From the NCBI GenBank assembly GCA_947573465.1, contig CANPET010000101.1, forward strand, positions 1 through 6,193: a DNA stretch of 6,193 bases. Reading direction: 5' to 3'. Shown piece after piece: positions 1-5,819 of the stretch (its first letter is position 1; each line of letters begins with the position of its first letter). This DNA comes from an uncultured Eubacterium sp. GTDB lineage: Bacteria; Bacillota; Clostridia; Lachnospirales; Lachnospiraceae. The notes beneath the pieces are model-generated. The model did not search any database and was not told the origin of the DNA. It saw nothing but the letters and a program-made list of their open reading frames with translations. The position numbers were made by a program, and so were the translations under genes.

Positions 1-3000
1 TTGCAGAAGGCTACAATGTGGTTCTTGCAGAGGACATTGAGAAGTATAATGCCGGATATATGAAGGAACAGAGAGGTTCTATCAGTGGAACAGTATTTGA
101 TGATGTAAACTATGATGGTATTATCAGCGAAGAAGATAAATTCATGAAGGGTATCGAAGTAGGACTGAAACAGTTTGTATATGAGGAAGGTAAATGGATT
201 CCAACACAGGGAGAAGGATTTATCAGCACGACAGTAACAGATGAAAAAGGTCATTACACATTTGATAATCTTGAAACACATAAGAAAGAAGATAATGTCA
301 ATAAACTGTACGGTTATGAAGTATGGATTATGAAAGATCCGGACGGATATGCCGTAACGAGATATGGAAATGACAGTTTCTTGCTTATCAGTGGACAGGT
401 TATTAAGGCAGATACTGAATTATCTGAAATGCTTGATGGAAAGACAGTTGTAGCCCACAAGGTAACAGAGCAGGATAGCATAGAAGGAATTGATGAAATC
501 TATTTTGCAGAAGGCTACAATGTGGTTCTTGCAGAGGACATTGAGAAGTATAATGCCGGCTACATGAAGGAACAGAGAGGTTCTATCAGTGGAACAGTAT
601 TTGATGATATCAATTATGACGGCATCATTGGTGAAGAAGATAAATTCATGAAAGATTTCGAAGTAGGACTGAAACAGTTTGTTTATGAAGATGGAGAATG
701 GATTCCTACACATGATGAGAAATTTATCAGTACAACAGTAACAGATGAAAAAGGTCATTATGTATTTAATAATCTTGAAACACACAAGAAAGAAGAGAAT
801 GTCAATAAACTGTACGGTTATGAAGTATGGGTAGTGAAGGATGAGGAAGGCTACGCAGTAACACGATATGGAGAGGACAGTTTCTTACTTGTAAATGGAC
901 AGGTTATAAAACTGGATATGGAGTTATCTGAAATGTTTGCTGGCAAGTCTGTAACAGCTCATAAAGTGACCGAACAGGAAAATGTAGAGGGAATTGACGA
1001 GATTTATTTCGTAGAAGGTTACAATGTGGTTCTTGCAGAAAATCCGGATCGTTATAATGCAGGATATATGAAAGAACAGAAAGGTTCTATCAGCGGAACG
1101 GTATTTGATGATATCAATTATGACGGCAAAATTGATGAAGAAGACAAATTTGTCAAAGATTTCGAAGTAGGACTGAAACAGTTTGTTTATGAAGATGGCG
1201 AATGGATACCTACTCATGAAGAAGGATTTATCAGCACGACAGTAACAGATGAAAATGGTCATTATACATTTGATAATCTTGAGACACATAAGAAGGAAAA
1301 GGATGCCAATCAACTGTATGGATATGATGTATGGATTATCAAAGATCCGGACGGCTATGCAGTAACAAGATATGGTGATAGCAGTTTCTTACTTGTGAGT
1401 GGACAGATAATTAAGGCAGATACTGAATTACCGGAAATGCTGGATGGAAAGATTGTAGTAGCGCATAAGGTAACTGAGCAGGATAATGTAAAAGGTATTG
1501 ATGAAATTTACTTTGCAGAAGGTTACAATGTGGTTCTTGCAGAAAATCTTGAAGATTACAATGCAGGATATACAATCATAGAGAAAGCAGCAATTACAGG
1601 TTCCGTATTTGATGATGTCAACTATGATGGTCTGATTGATAATGAAGACAATATGTTGGAAAACATCGAAATAGGTTTGAAGCGTTTTGTTTATAAGGAT
1701 GGAGAATGGAAACCAGCACCAGACAAAAAGGCAGAGGACCAGAACGAAGTAAACAATACAGAATCAGACAAAAACCAGAATAAGGAAGAGACATCTACAA
1801 CAGAAACGGATGCAGAGCAGAAGACAGAAGAATTCTTTGCAACAACGTTAACAGATAAAGGTGGTAATTATGCATTTGAAAATCTTGATACATTTGTTAC
1901 TGAAGATGGCAATAATTATATGTATGGTTATGAATTGTACATTATCAATCATGAAGACAGACTGGCGACGAAGTATCAGATGAATGAAGGTACGGGTGAC
2001 AGTGCACTTCGCAGTGACAATTATCAGATTATTAAAAAAGATAATGGTCGTGAAGAATTGTTCAAAGGCTGTATCGTTCTGGCACAGAAGAAAGATAAGG
2101 AAGAAAATCCTAATAAACCATATGTTATAGAAGGTTATGATGTTGTCAAAGCGATTGTCCGTGATCAGAATAATGCTGGCTTTGTTGCAAAGCATAATCA
2201 TAGTATTTCAGGTCTTGTATGGATAGATGAAGACCATGATGGAATCTGTAACGAAGAAACTTTTGCGAAAGGTGTTGATATTACACTTGAAAAGTTATAT
2301 CTTCAGAATGGACAGTGGCTTACAATGGATAGTGAAGCTTTTGTAACAGTTCAGACTGGCAAAGATGGTACATACCGATTTGATAATCTTGAATTATATG
2401 GTTATAAAGATGAAAAACCGGTGGTTTATGGATATCGTGTGAAAGTTCCAAATCTTCCAAGCAGGTATGGAGTTACTATTTTCCATACGGATGGTGAAGG
2501 TAACAAGAATGACTTGAACGAAAAGACAGGTTATCTAGAGAATGAACAGGTGTTAATTGTATTAGCAGACAAAGCAGATGAAACAACACCTTCGGACTAC
2601 AATATAGAAGGATATAATATTTCTCATGGATTCTCAGTAGAGTCTCTTGATGCAGGTATTGTTCCTTATGGTGTAGGAAGTATCGCAGGTATCGTATTCG
2701 AAGATGCAAATGCTGATGGTATTATTGACGATAATGAAGAGATATTTGAAGATAAAGAAGTTTATCTTGAGTACAAAGACGGTTCTGATGAAGAGTCCGA
2801 CTTTGTAAGATATCCGGGTGGTAAGACAGTAACAGATGAAAGAGGATTATTCATATTCGAAAACCTTCCGGTTCTTGATGAGAATAATGAGCCATATCAA
2901 TATCGTGTAACGATGGAAAAACCGGAAGAACGCTCCTTTACAAAGGCATTTGACTTTGTTATATTTGGAGATAAGAAGGTTAACATCCTTTCACCTGACA

Positions 3001-3284
3001 CTGAAAAAGGTGATAAGGATGAGGTTACAACAGGTATTACGCCTGTGATTACATTGGCAGTTCCAAGAAAGCAGAAGAATTGTTATAATCTGAAATATGA
3101 GTTTGATGGTTACAACCATAAAAATGCATACCTTGGTTTTACACAGGTAGAAAAAGCAGACCAGATTCAGACCGGATTAGATGACAGATATTGGTGGGCA
3201 TTATTACCAATTATGCTGGCAATAATGACAGGTGCAATTGTTGTGATTGTTGGTAATAAGAAAAGAAGAAAGGAAATAGAATAA
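1..3284 (+). CDS. Large SdrD-B-like repeat surface protein, 5'-partial, with C-terminal wall/membrane anchor
   Basis: The frame is open to the left edge, so the true start lies upstream; GTG at 18 is only an internal codon. About 1,093 residues are visible. Six SdrD-B-like modules begin at 78, 582, 1086, 1590, 2202 and 2679. Each has an S-I-x-G-x-V-F/W strand, an acidic calcium-type loop (for example DDVNYDG), a T-x-T-D-x-x-G-x-Y-x-F-x-N-L strand pair, a Y-G-Y-x-V strand, and a closing N-A-G-Y-like strand. The family is known from adhesins, where such modules form stiff stalks on the cell surface. The C-terminus has Q-I-Q-T-G, about 22 hydrophobic residues and a KKRRK tail, so the product should be membrane-held and perhaps sortase-linked. 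A class B sortase gene lies 1.5 kb downstream on the same strand. The ligand-binding part, if any, would be in the missing N-terminus, so the function (adhesin, pilus-like stalk or other) cannot be stated. The lysine typical of CnaB isopeptide domains is not evident in the first strand. Confidence 0.9.
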   Translation, partial: AEGYNVVLAEDIEKYNAGYMKEQRGSISGTVFDDVNYDGIISEEDKFMKGIEVGLKQFVYEEGKWIPTQGEGFISTTVTDEKGHYTFDNLETHKKEDNVNKLYGYEVWIMKDPDGYAVTRYGNDSFLLISGQVIKADTELSEMLDGKTVVAHKVTEQDSIEGIDEIYFAEGYNVVLAEDIEKYNAGYMKEQRGSISGTVFDDINYDGIIGEEDKFMKDFEVGLKQFVYEDGEWIPTHDEKFISTTVTDEKGHYVFNNLETHKKEENVNKLYGYEVWVVKDEEGYAVTRYGEDSFLLVNGQVIKLDMELSEMFAGKSVTAHKVTEQENVEGIDEIYFVEGYNVVLAENPDRYNAGYMKEQKGSISGTVFDDINYDGKIDEEDKFVKDFEVGLKQFVYEDGEWIPTHEEGFISTTVTDENGHYTFDNLETHKKEKDANQLYGYDVWIIKDPDGYAVTRYGDSSFLLVSGQIIKADTELPEMLDGKIVVAHKVTEQDNVKGIDEIYFAEGYNVVLAENLEDYNAGYTIIEKAAITGSVFDDVNYDGLIDNEDNMLENIEIGLKRFVYKDGEWKPAPDKKAEDQNEVNNTESDKNQNKEETSTTETDAEQKTEEFFATTLTDKGGNYAFENLDTFVTEDGNNYMYGYELYIINHEDRLATKYQMNEGTGDSALRSDNYQIIKKDNGREELFKGCIVLAQKKDKEENPNKPYVIEGYDVVKAIVRDQNNAGFVAKHNHSISGLVWIDEDHDGICNEETFAKGVDITLEKLYLQNGQWLTMDSEAFVTVQTGKDGTYRFDNLELYGYKDEKPVVYGYRVKVPNLPSRYGVTIFHTDGEGNKNDLNEKTGYLENEQVLIVLADKADETTPSDYNIEGYNISHGFSVESLDAGIVPYGVGSIAGIVFEDANADGIIDDNEEIFEDKEVYLEYKDGSDEESDFVRYPGGKTVTDERGLFIFENLPVLDENNEPYQYRVTMEKPEERSFTKAFDFVIFGDKKVNILSPDTEKGDKDEVTTGITPVITLAVPRKQKNCYNLKYEFDGYNHKNAYLGFTQVEKADQIQTGLDDRYWWALLPIMLAIMTGAIVVIVGNKKRRKEIE
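3..1514 (+). repeat. Tandem array of three 504-bp coding repeats
   Basis: Units run 3-506, 507-1010 and 1011-1514, each exactly 504 bp (168 codons), starting at the A/V-E-G-Y-N-V-V motif. Bases 1-55 are identical to 505-559 and bases 60-104 to 564-608, so the start of unit 1 and the start of unit 2 differ at only two of the first 104 positions. Elsewhere the units differ more. The left edge of the window begins inside the array, so further copies upstream are likely and the total copy number is unknown. Confidence 0.93.
1590..2201 (+). repeat. Degenerate fourth SdrD-B-like module with an acidic insert
   Basis: This is the same fold signature as the preceding repeats (A-I-T-G-S-V-F, then the DDVNYDG loop, then F-F-A-T-T-L-T-D), but 204 codons long instead of 168. 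Much of the extra length is a stretch at about 1713-1832 rich in Glu, Asp, Lys, Asn, Gln and Thr. It sits between the E-W-K-P strand and the T-L-T-D strand, where the regular repeats have only a short loop. More length comes from a longer segment after Y-G-Y-E-L containing an M-N-E-G-T-G-D-S run. Confidence 0.82.
2202..2678 (+). repeat. Fifth SdrD-B-like module (diverged)
   Basis: The module opens with S-I-S-G-L-V-W and the loop I-D-E-D-H-D-G, followed by T-V-Q-T-G-K-D-G-T-Y-R-F-D-N-L and Y-G-Y-R-V. It spans 159 codons and closes with L-D-A-G-I. The order of elements matches the upstream repeats, but nucleotide identity is clearly lower, so it is an older copy. The Trp in the first strand is closer to the classic SdrD-B consensus (V-W-x-D-x-N-x-D-G) than the F of the other modules. 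Confidence 0.8.
2679..3155 (+). repeat. Sixth, membrane-proximal SdrD-B-like module
   Basis: The module opens with S-I-A-G-I-V-F and an E-D-A-N-A-D-G-I-I-D-D loop, then K-T-V-T-D-E-R-G-L-F-I-F-E-N-L and Y-R-V-T-M. It ends near the A-Y-L-G-F strand just before the sorting region. The long T-P-V-I-T-L-A-V-P stretch and the cysteine in K-N-C-Y-N are not seen in the other modules. The exact end is approximate. Confidence 0.75.
3162..3281 (+). other. C-terminal sorting/anchor signal of the surface protein
   Basis: The encoded order is Q-I-Q-T-G (3162-3176), a short acidic L-D-D-R linker, a hydrophobic span from Tyr-Trp-Trp to Val-Gly (about 3189-3254), then a positively charged N-K-K-R-R-K tail and E-I-E. 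This three-part layout is that of Gram-positive cell wall sorting signals. Only T-G of the usual x-P-x-T-G or NPQTN-type pentapeptide is conserved and the proline is missing. Without sortase cleavage it would still act as a C-terminal transmembrane anchor. Confidence 0.7.
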
Positions 3285-3303
3285 GGGGATTTTTCCCCTT
3301 ATT
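3280..3303 (+). terminator. Perfect hairpin overlapping the surface-protein stop codon
   Basis: Bases 3280-3289 (AATAAGGGGA) pair perfectly with 3294-3303 (TCCCCTTATT) around a TTTT loop, giving 10 bp with four central G-C pairs. CTTTATT follows. The TAA stop (3282-3284) lies in the left arm. The shape fits a Rho-independent terminator, but the T tract is short and interrupted. Together with the 32-bp gap to the next gene, this suggests a leaky terminator or processing site that lets some transcript continue into the downstream genes. Confidence 0.65.
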
Positions 3304-3310
3304 CTTTATT

Positions 3311-3315
3311 AAGGA
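3311..3315 (+). promoter_or_regulatory. Purine-rich AAGGA very close to the SBP-like start
   Basis: AAGGA is separated from the ATG at 3317 by a single base, whereas working Shine-Dalgarno sites usually sit 5-9 bases away. No better site precedes this ATG. An in-frame ATG at 3347 has AGAAGAAA (3333-3340) six bases upstream, but using it would remove the basic M-K-K-L-G-Q-K-K-F-K segment that should orient the membrane anchor. Translation from 3317 may therefore be weak or coupled to the upstream gene. Confidence 0.4.
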
Positions 3316-3316
3316 C

Positions 3317-4702
3317 ATGAAGAAATTGGGACAGAAGAAATTTAAAATGTTTGTAGTTATTTTTGCAGTAGTTTTATGGTGTATTGCAATAGGGCTGATT
3401 ATAGCTGCGTTTATAGGTAAAGAGGATAATCCACATTTGATTTTTCAGGGGGATTCCGGGAAAGTTAATCTAAAAGAGGAGCGAGAAGCTACATTCTGCG
3501 TGGGGGTATCTGCTTCTATTGCAGATATTTATCCTTATACCCACAATGATGAAGCAGATGCTGTATTAAAGAAACTTGTTTATGAGCCATTAATCAGTAT
3601 TAATAATGACTGCAAAATTTTCTATTGTAATGCCAAAAGTGTTACTTTTGAAAAGGAAGGCAGAGAGGCGACTGTGAAATTGAAACAGGATAAGACTTTT
3701 AGTGATGGAGAAAAGCTTGATGCTGATATTGTCGTAAAATCTTATAAATGGTTCATGGCAAATCATACTGCTTATACAAATCTTTTAAGCAGAATAGTAG
3801 ATATAAGAGCAGCAGGAGATGATAGTTTGGTATTTACCTTTACAGGTGCTGATAGTGATAATATAAAGGTTTTTAATATTCCTATTATCAGTCAGTCTGA
3901 TAAAAAGGGGCAGTCAGCGCTTGGAACAGGAGCATACTGTATCGATTCCATAAAACCCTATAAGCAGATTGTTTTAAAGGAAAACAAGTCCTATAATGGT
4001 AGTTATGAGTATGACACGGTATTGATTAGAACTGTTGATTACAGTGATATGAAGAAATTATTAAAGTCCCAGGATTTTGATATGTTTGTCTTTAATCAGA
4101 AAGAGCAGGCGGATGATGTGAAAGCAGATAAGGCGTATGATATATATGAGTTTGGCAAAGATACCGGATGGTTCATAAAACATAATATGGAAAGTGAAGT
4201 ATTAGGTGATGCCATAGCAAAATTGATTGAGGGGCAGCAGTTTTTTGATAAAACCCAGACAGATGGAATATATTCTCCGGGTGTAATCAGTGCATATATT
4301 GAACCGAATTATCACTCCATGCTGAATAATACAAGTTTTAAAAATATCAAAGCTGTTTCAGTGGCTCATGATTATACTGCAGCAGCTACAGGTATATATC
4401 AGTCTCTGGAAAAGAAGTTAAAAGACAAAAAAATTAAGTGTAATGAAAAGACTTATGGCATTGAGGAAGTGCCGGAGGATTTTGAGGAAGATTTATTACT
4501 TTTTTATGGAAGTTATAAGGATGGCATGACTCGGGCGGATAACAAAAAGTTTTTCAAAGAGAATAAAGAGATTGAGGCTCAAGACTTTTATGAACTTCTG
4601 GAGAAGTATTTTGTATCTCAGAAAAATATAACACCGATTAGTAAAGATACAGTCTGGGCGGCTTCTCTTGCAGGAAGGGATACTTTAGGTTTGATGGAAT
4701 GA
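3317..4702 (+). CDS. Membrane-anchored family 5 (Opp/Dpp-like) solute-binding protein homologue
   Basis: The product is 461 residues. Residues 1-10 are basic and about 11-33 form one hydrophobic span without a lipobox cysteine at a cleavage site, so I expect an uncleaved signal anchor with the rest outside the membrane. Family 5 binding-protein landmarks appear in order: V-Y-E-P-L-I (88-93); a lysine-rich strand, then F-S-D-G-E-K-L-D-A-D-I-V-V (128-140), matching the usual F-H-D-G-x-P-L-T-A-D-D-V; G-T-G-A-Y (203-207) followed by I-V-L-K-E-N-K-S-Y (218-226); and a C-terminal P-I-S-K-D-T-V-W-A end. The family normally binds oligopeptides or similar solutes for an ABC importer and runs about 500-600 residues, so this one is short. 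No permease or ATPase gene is next to it. It sits between a sortase substrate and a sortase, which suggests a role in that surface system rather than ordinary uptake; that role is inference. Start choice is uncertain (3317 or 3347); the charged N-terminus favours 3317. Confidence 0.78.
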   Translation: MKKLGQKKFKMFVVIFAVVLWCIAIGLIIAAFIGKEDNPHLIFQGDSGKVNLKEEREATFCVGVSASIADIYPYTHNDEADAVLKKLVYEPLISINNDCKIFYCNAKSVTFEKEGREATVKLKQDKTFSDGEKLDADIVVKSYKWFMANHTAYTNLLSRIVDIRAAGDDSLVFTFTGADSDNIKVFNIPIISQSDKKGQSALGTGAYCIDSIKPYKQIVLKENKSYNGSYEYDTVLIRTVDYSDMKKLLKSQDFDMFVFNQKEQADDVKADKAYDIYEFGKDTGWFIKHNMESEVLGDAIAKLIEGQQFFDKTQTDGIYSPGVISAYIEPNYHSMLNNTSFKNIKAVSVAHDYTAAATGIYQSLEKKLKDKKIKCNEKTYGIEEVPEDFEEDLLLFYGSYKDGMTRADNKKFFKENKEIEAQDFYELLEKYFVSQKNITPISKDTVWAASLAGRDTLGLME

Positions 4703-4732
4703 TTTTCATGGAAAAATATTTAGTTATATAAA
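4703..4732 (+). promoter_or_regulatory. Possible weak promoter ahead of the sortase gene
   Basis: TTTTCA (4703-4708) and TATAAA (4727-4732) are 18 bases apart in an AT-rich 78-bp gap between the SBP-like gene and the sortase gene. Each hexamer keeps four or five consensus positions. In DNA this AT-rich such matches occur by chance, so the sortase may simply be co-transcribed with the gene before it. Confidence 0.22.
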
Positions 4733-4767
4733 AATTCTAGTGTGCTTAACATAAATGGGTTTCAAAG

Positions 4768-4773
4768 AAGGAG
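4768..4773 (+). promoter_or_regulatory. Ribosome binding site deciding the sortase start
   Basis: AAGGAG precedes three consecutive in-frame ATG codons at 4775, 4778 and 4781. The spacings are 1, 4 and 7 bases, so 4781 is the best placed start. This rules against the longer open frame beginning with GTG at 4742, which has no such site. Confidence 0.8.
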
Positions 4774-4780
4774 AATGATG

Positions 4781-5506
4781 ATGAAAAAAAAGCGTTCTAA
4801 AGGATTAAAAATACTTGTTTTGCTGATTCTGCTAGCAATTATACTAGTTGGCGCATTTTTTATTGGTCGTGAGATTCTAAGTCATAAAAGAGCACAACAT
4901 CAGTTTCAGCAATTAGCAAAGGAGATTGCTGATGACAGCAGCATAGGAAGAAATCTTTCTGCATTGTTCCAAAAGAATAATGAGTGTCTTGGCTGGGTTT
5001 GTATAAAGGATACACCGATTGATTATCCTGTTATGCATACACCGGATGATCCAAAGAAGTATTTATATATGAACTTCGAAAAGAAGTATAGCAGTTCAGG
5101 GACTCCATTTTTAGATGCAAGATGTAATGTGGACAGCGATAATTGTATTATTTATGGACATAATATGCGAAATGGTCAGTTGTTTGCTTCGTTGAAAGAA
5201 TATGTTGATTCTGAATATTGTGAAAAACATCCTGAAATTGAGTTTGAAACAGCACGTGGAAATAATATATATCATATTTTTGCTGTTGTTTCGTTGAAGG
5301 AAAGTGATGAATGGTATAATTTTGTAGATGCACCGAACCGAAAGAATTTCAAAAGTAATCTTTCAGCGCTGATGGACAAAGCTTTGTATACTACAGGAAT
5401 TAAACCAAAGTATGGACAGCAGATGATAACATTGTCAACTTGTTATGGTTCAGGAAAGGATGGCAGATTAATTGTAGTGGCAGTGAACACAAATTCCGGT
5501 TTGTAG
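4781..5506 (+). CDS. Class B sortase
   Basis: From ATG 4781 the product is 241 residues, the usual size for a class B sortase. A basic start (MKKKRSKG) and one hydrophobic span at about 9-29 anchor it with the catalytic domain outside. Class B signatures follow: L-G-W-V-C-I-K-D-T-P-I-D-Y-P-V-M (70-85), Y-L-Y-M-N-F (94-99), G-T-P-F-L-D (107-112), Y-G-H-N-M (125-129) with catalytic His127, T-L-S-T-C (217-221) with catalytic Cys221, and G-R-L-I-V-V-A-V with Arg229. All three catalytic residues are present, so it should be active. Sortases cleave a C-terminal sorting signal and join the protein to the peptidoglycan or to another surface protein. The likely client is the repeat protein encoded upstream, by location only. 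Four further cysteines (69, 74, 115, 122) are unusual for an exported enzyme. The symbol srtB would be a class label only, so it is left blank. Confidence 0.93.
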   Translation: MKKKRSKGLKILVLLILLAIILVGAFFIGREILSHKRAQHQFQQLAKEIADDSSIGRNLSALFQKNNECLGWVCIKDTPIDYPVMHTPDDPKKYLYMNFEKKYSSSGTPFLDARCNVDSDNCIIYGHNMRNGQLFASLKEYVDSEYCEKHPEIEFETARGNNIYHIFAVVSLKESDEWYNFVDAPNRKNFKSNLSALMDKALYTTGIKPKYGQQMITLSTCYGSGKDGRLIVVAVNTNSGL

Positions 5507-5583
5507 GGGAGTGACTTTTCTGCTGAAGAAATACAGACAGAGAATAAATAATTATGAATAATCAAGTAACTATTTGTATGTAA

Positions 5584-5619
5584 AAGAGCCGGAAGGTATT
5601 TTCTTTCGGCTCTTCATTT
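5584..5619 (+). terminator. Probable Rho-independent terminator after the sortase gene
   Basis: Bases 5584-5596 (AAGAGCCGGAAGG) pair with 5602-5614 (TCTTTCGGCTCTT) around a 5-base loop. This gives 13 base pairs including three G-U wobbles and a GC-rich middle. The following CATTT is a short, imperfect T tract. It is the strongest hairpin in the gap and sits 78 bases after the sortase stop. Confidence 0.72.
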
Positions 5620-5627
5620 GCGTAATC

Positions 5628-5652
5628 GGGCAGGAGTCAGCCTGCTCAATTT
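5628..5652 (+). terminator. Second hairpin, possible back-up terminator
   Basis: GGGCAGG (5628-5634) pairs with CCTGCTC (5641-5647) around the loop AGTCAG, with one G-U wobble, and is followed by AATTT. It lies 13 bases after the first hairpin. It may be a tandem terminator; its stem is short and the T run is weak. Confidence 0.4.
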
Positions 5653-5697
5653 ATAAAACTTATATAAAATACAGATATTAACAGAAAAGTAACAAAT

Positions 5698-5726
5698 TAT
5701 TCAATAATTAATGGTTAAAATATAAT
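5698..5726 (+). promoter_or_regulatory. Candidate vegetative promoter for clpB
   Basis: A perfect TATAAT (-10) lies at 5721-5726, and TATTCA at 5698-5703 is 17 bases upstream, matching three of six -35 positions. A transcript from here would have a leader of roughly 85-90 bases before the clpB ATG. The whole stretch is AT-rich, so the match is suggestive only. A second weaker pair is TTAACA (5759-5764) with TATCAA (5782-5787). I see no CIRCE inverted repeat. Confidence 0.4.
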
Positions 5727-5752
5727 AATTAGGTAGTATATTCATAGACAGT

Positions 5753-5779
5753 TAATAGTTAACATAACAATGACTATTA
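5753..5779. repeat. Short inverted repeat in the clpB leader
   Basis: TAATAGT (5753-5759) is repeated inverted as ACTATTA (5773-5779) with a 13-base spacer. AGTTAAT and AGTTAAC also stand in tandem at 5750-5763. The site lies between the candidate promoter and the ribosome binding site, where a repressor could bind. It matches neither the CIRCE (HrcA) nor the CtsR consensus. An AT-rich chance repeat is quite possible. Confidence 0.3.
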
Positions 5780-5806
5780 TTTATCAATACAGGTTATAGC
5801 AAATAA

Positions 5807-5813
5807 TGGAGGT
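5807..5813 (+). promoter_or_regulatory. Ribosome binding site of clpB
   Basis: TGGAGGT with a GGAGG core (5808-5812) sits seven bases before the ATG at 5820, an ideal spacing that fixes the start. Confidence 0.85.
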
Positions 5814-5819
5814 AATTGT

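Larger units (their letters stand above)
5507..5819 (+). other. Intergenic region between sortase and clpB
   Basis: The 313-bp gap holds no convincing gene. Its first 75 bases contain an in-frame continuation of the sortase reading frame beyond its TAG. Bases 5584-5647 contain two hairpins that probably end the surface-cassette transcript. From about 5648 the sequence becomes very AT-rich and carries a plausible promoter and an inverted repeat before the clpB ribosome binding site. No tRNA, CRISPR or insertion-sequence signature is visible. Confidence 0.7.

Noticed and set aside
420..1313. Two long antisense open frames (420-785 and 924-1313 on the minus strand) with similar Phe/Ile/Cys-rich products
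   Set aside because: They lie opposite the tandem repeats and resemble each other only because the repeats do. They lack ribosome binding sites and have the composition of reverse-strand shadows.
3..1514. CRISPR array or mobile-element repeats
   Set aside because: The 504-bp repeats are continuous, in frame and encode protein modules, with no spacers, terminal inverted repeats or transposase.
1848..2709. Antisense open frames at 1848-2201 and 2476-2709
   Set aside because: Both are fully inside the well-supported surface protein frame, with no initiation signals or recognisable domains.
4742..4780. Longer sortase start at GTG 4742
   Set aside because: It has no ribosome binding site, and the added 13 residues fall before a textbook AAGGAG placed for ATG 4781.
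5148..5333. Small antisense open frame of 61 codons
   Set aside because: It lies inside the sortase catalytic region, whose coding sense is certain from the His and Cys motifs.
5554..5583. Nine-codon open frame MNNQVTICM after the sortase
   Set aside because: It is too short, has no ribosome binding site, and ends at the base of the terminator hairpin.
5750..5763. CtsR-type operator in the clpB leader
   Set aside because: The AGTTAA repeats are spaced every 7 bases and lack the GGTCAAA core and 3-base spacer of CtsR sites.
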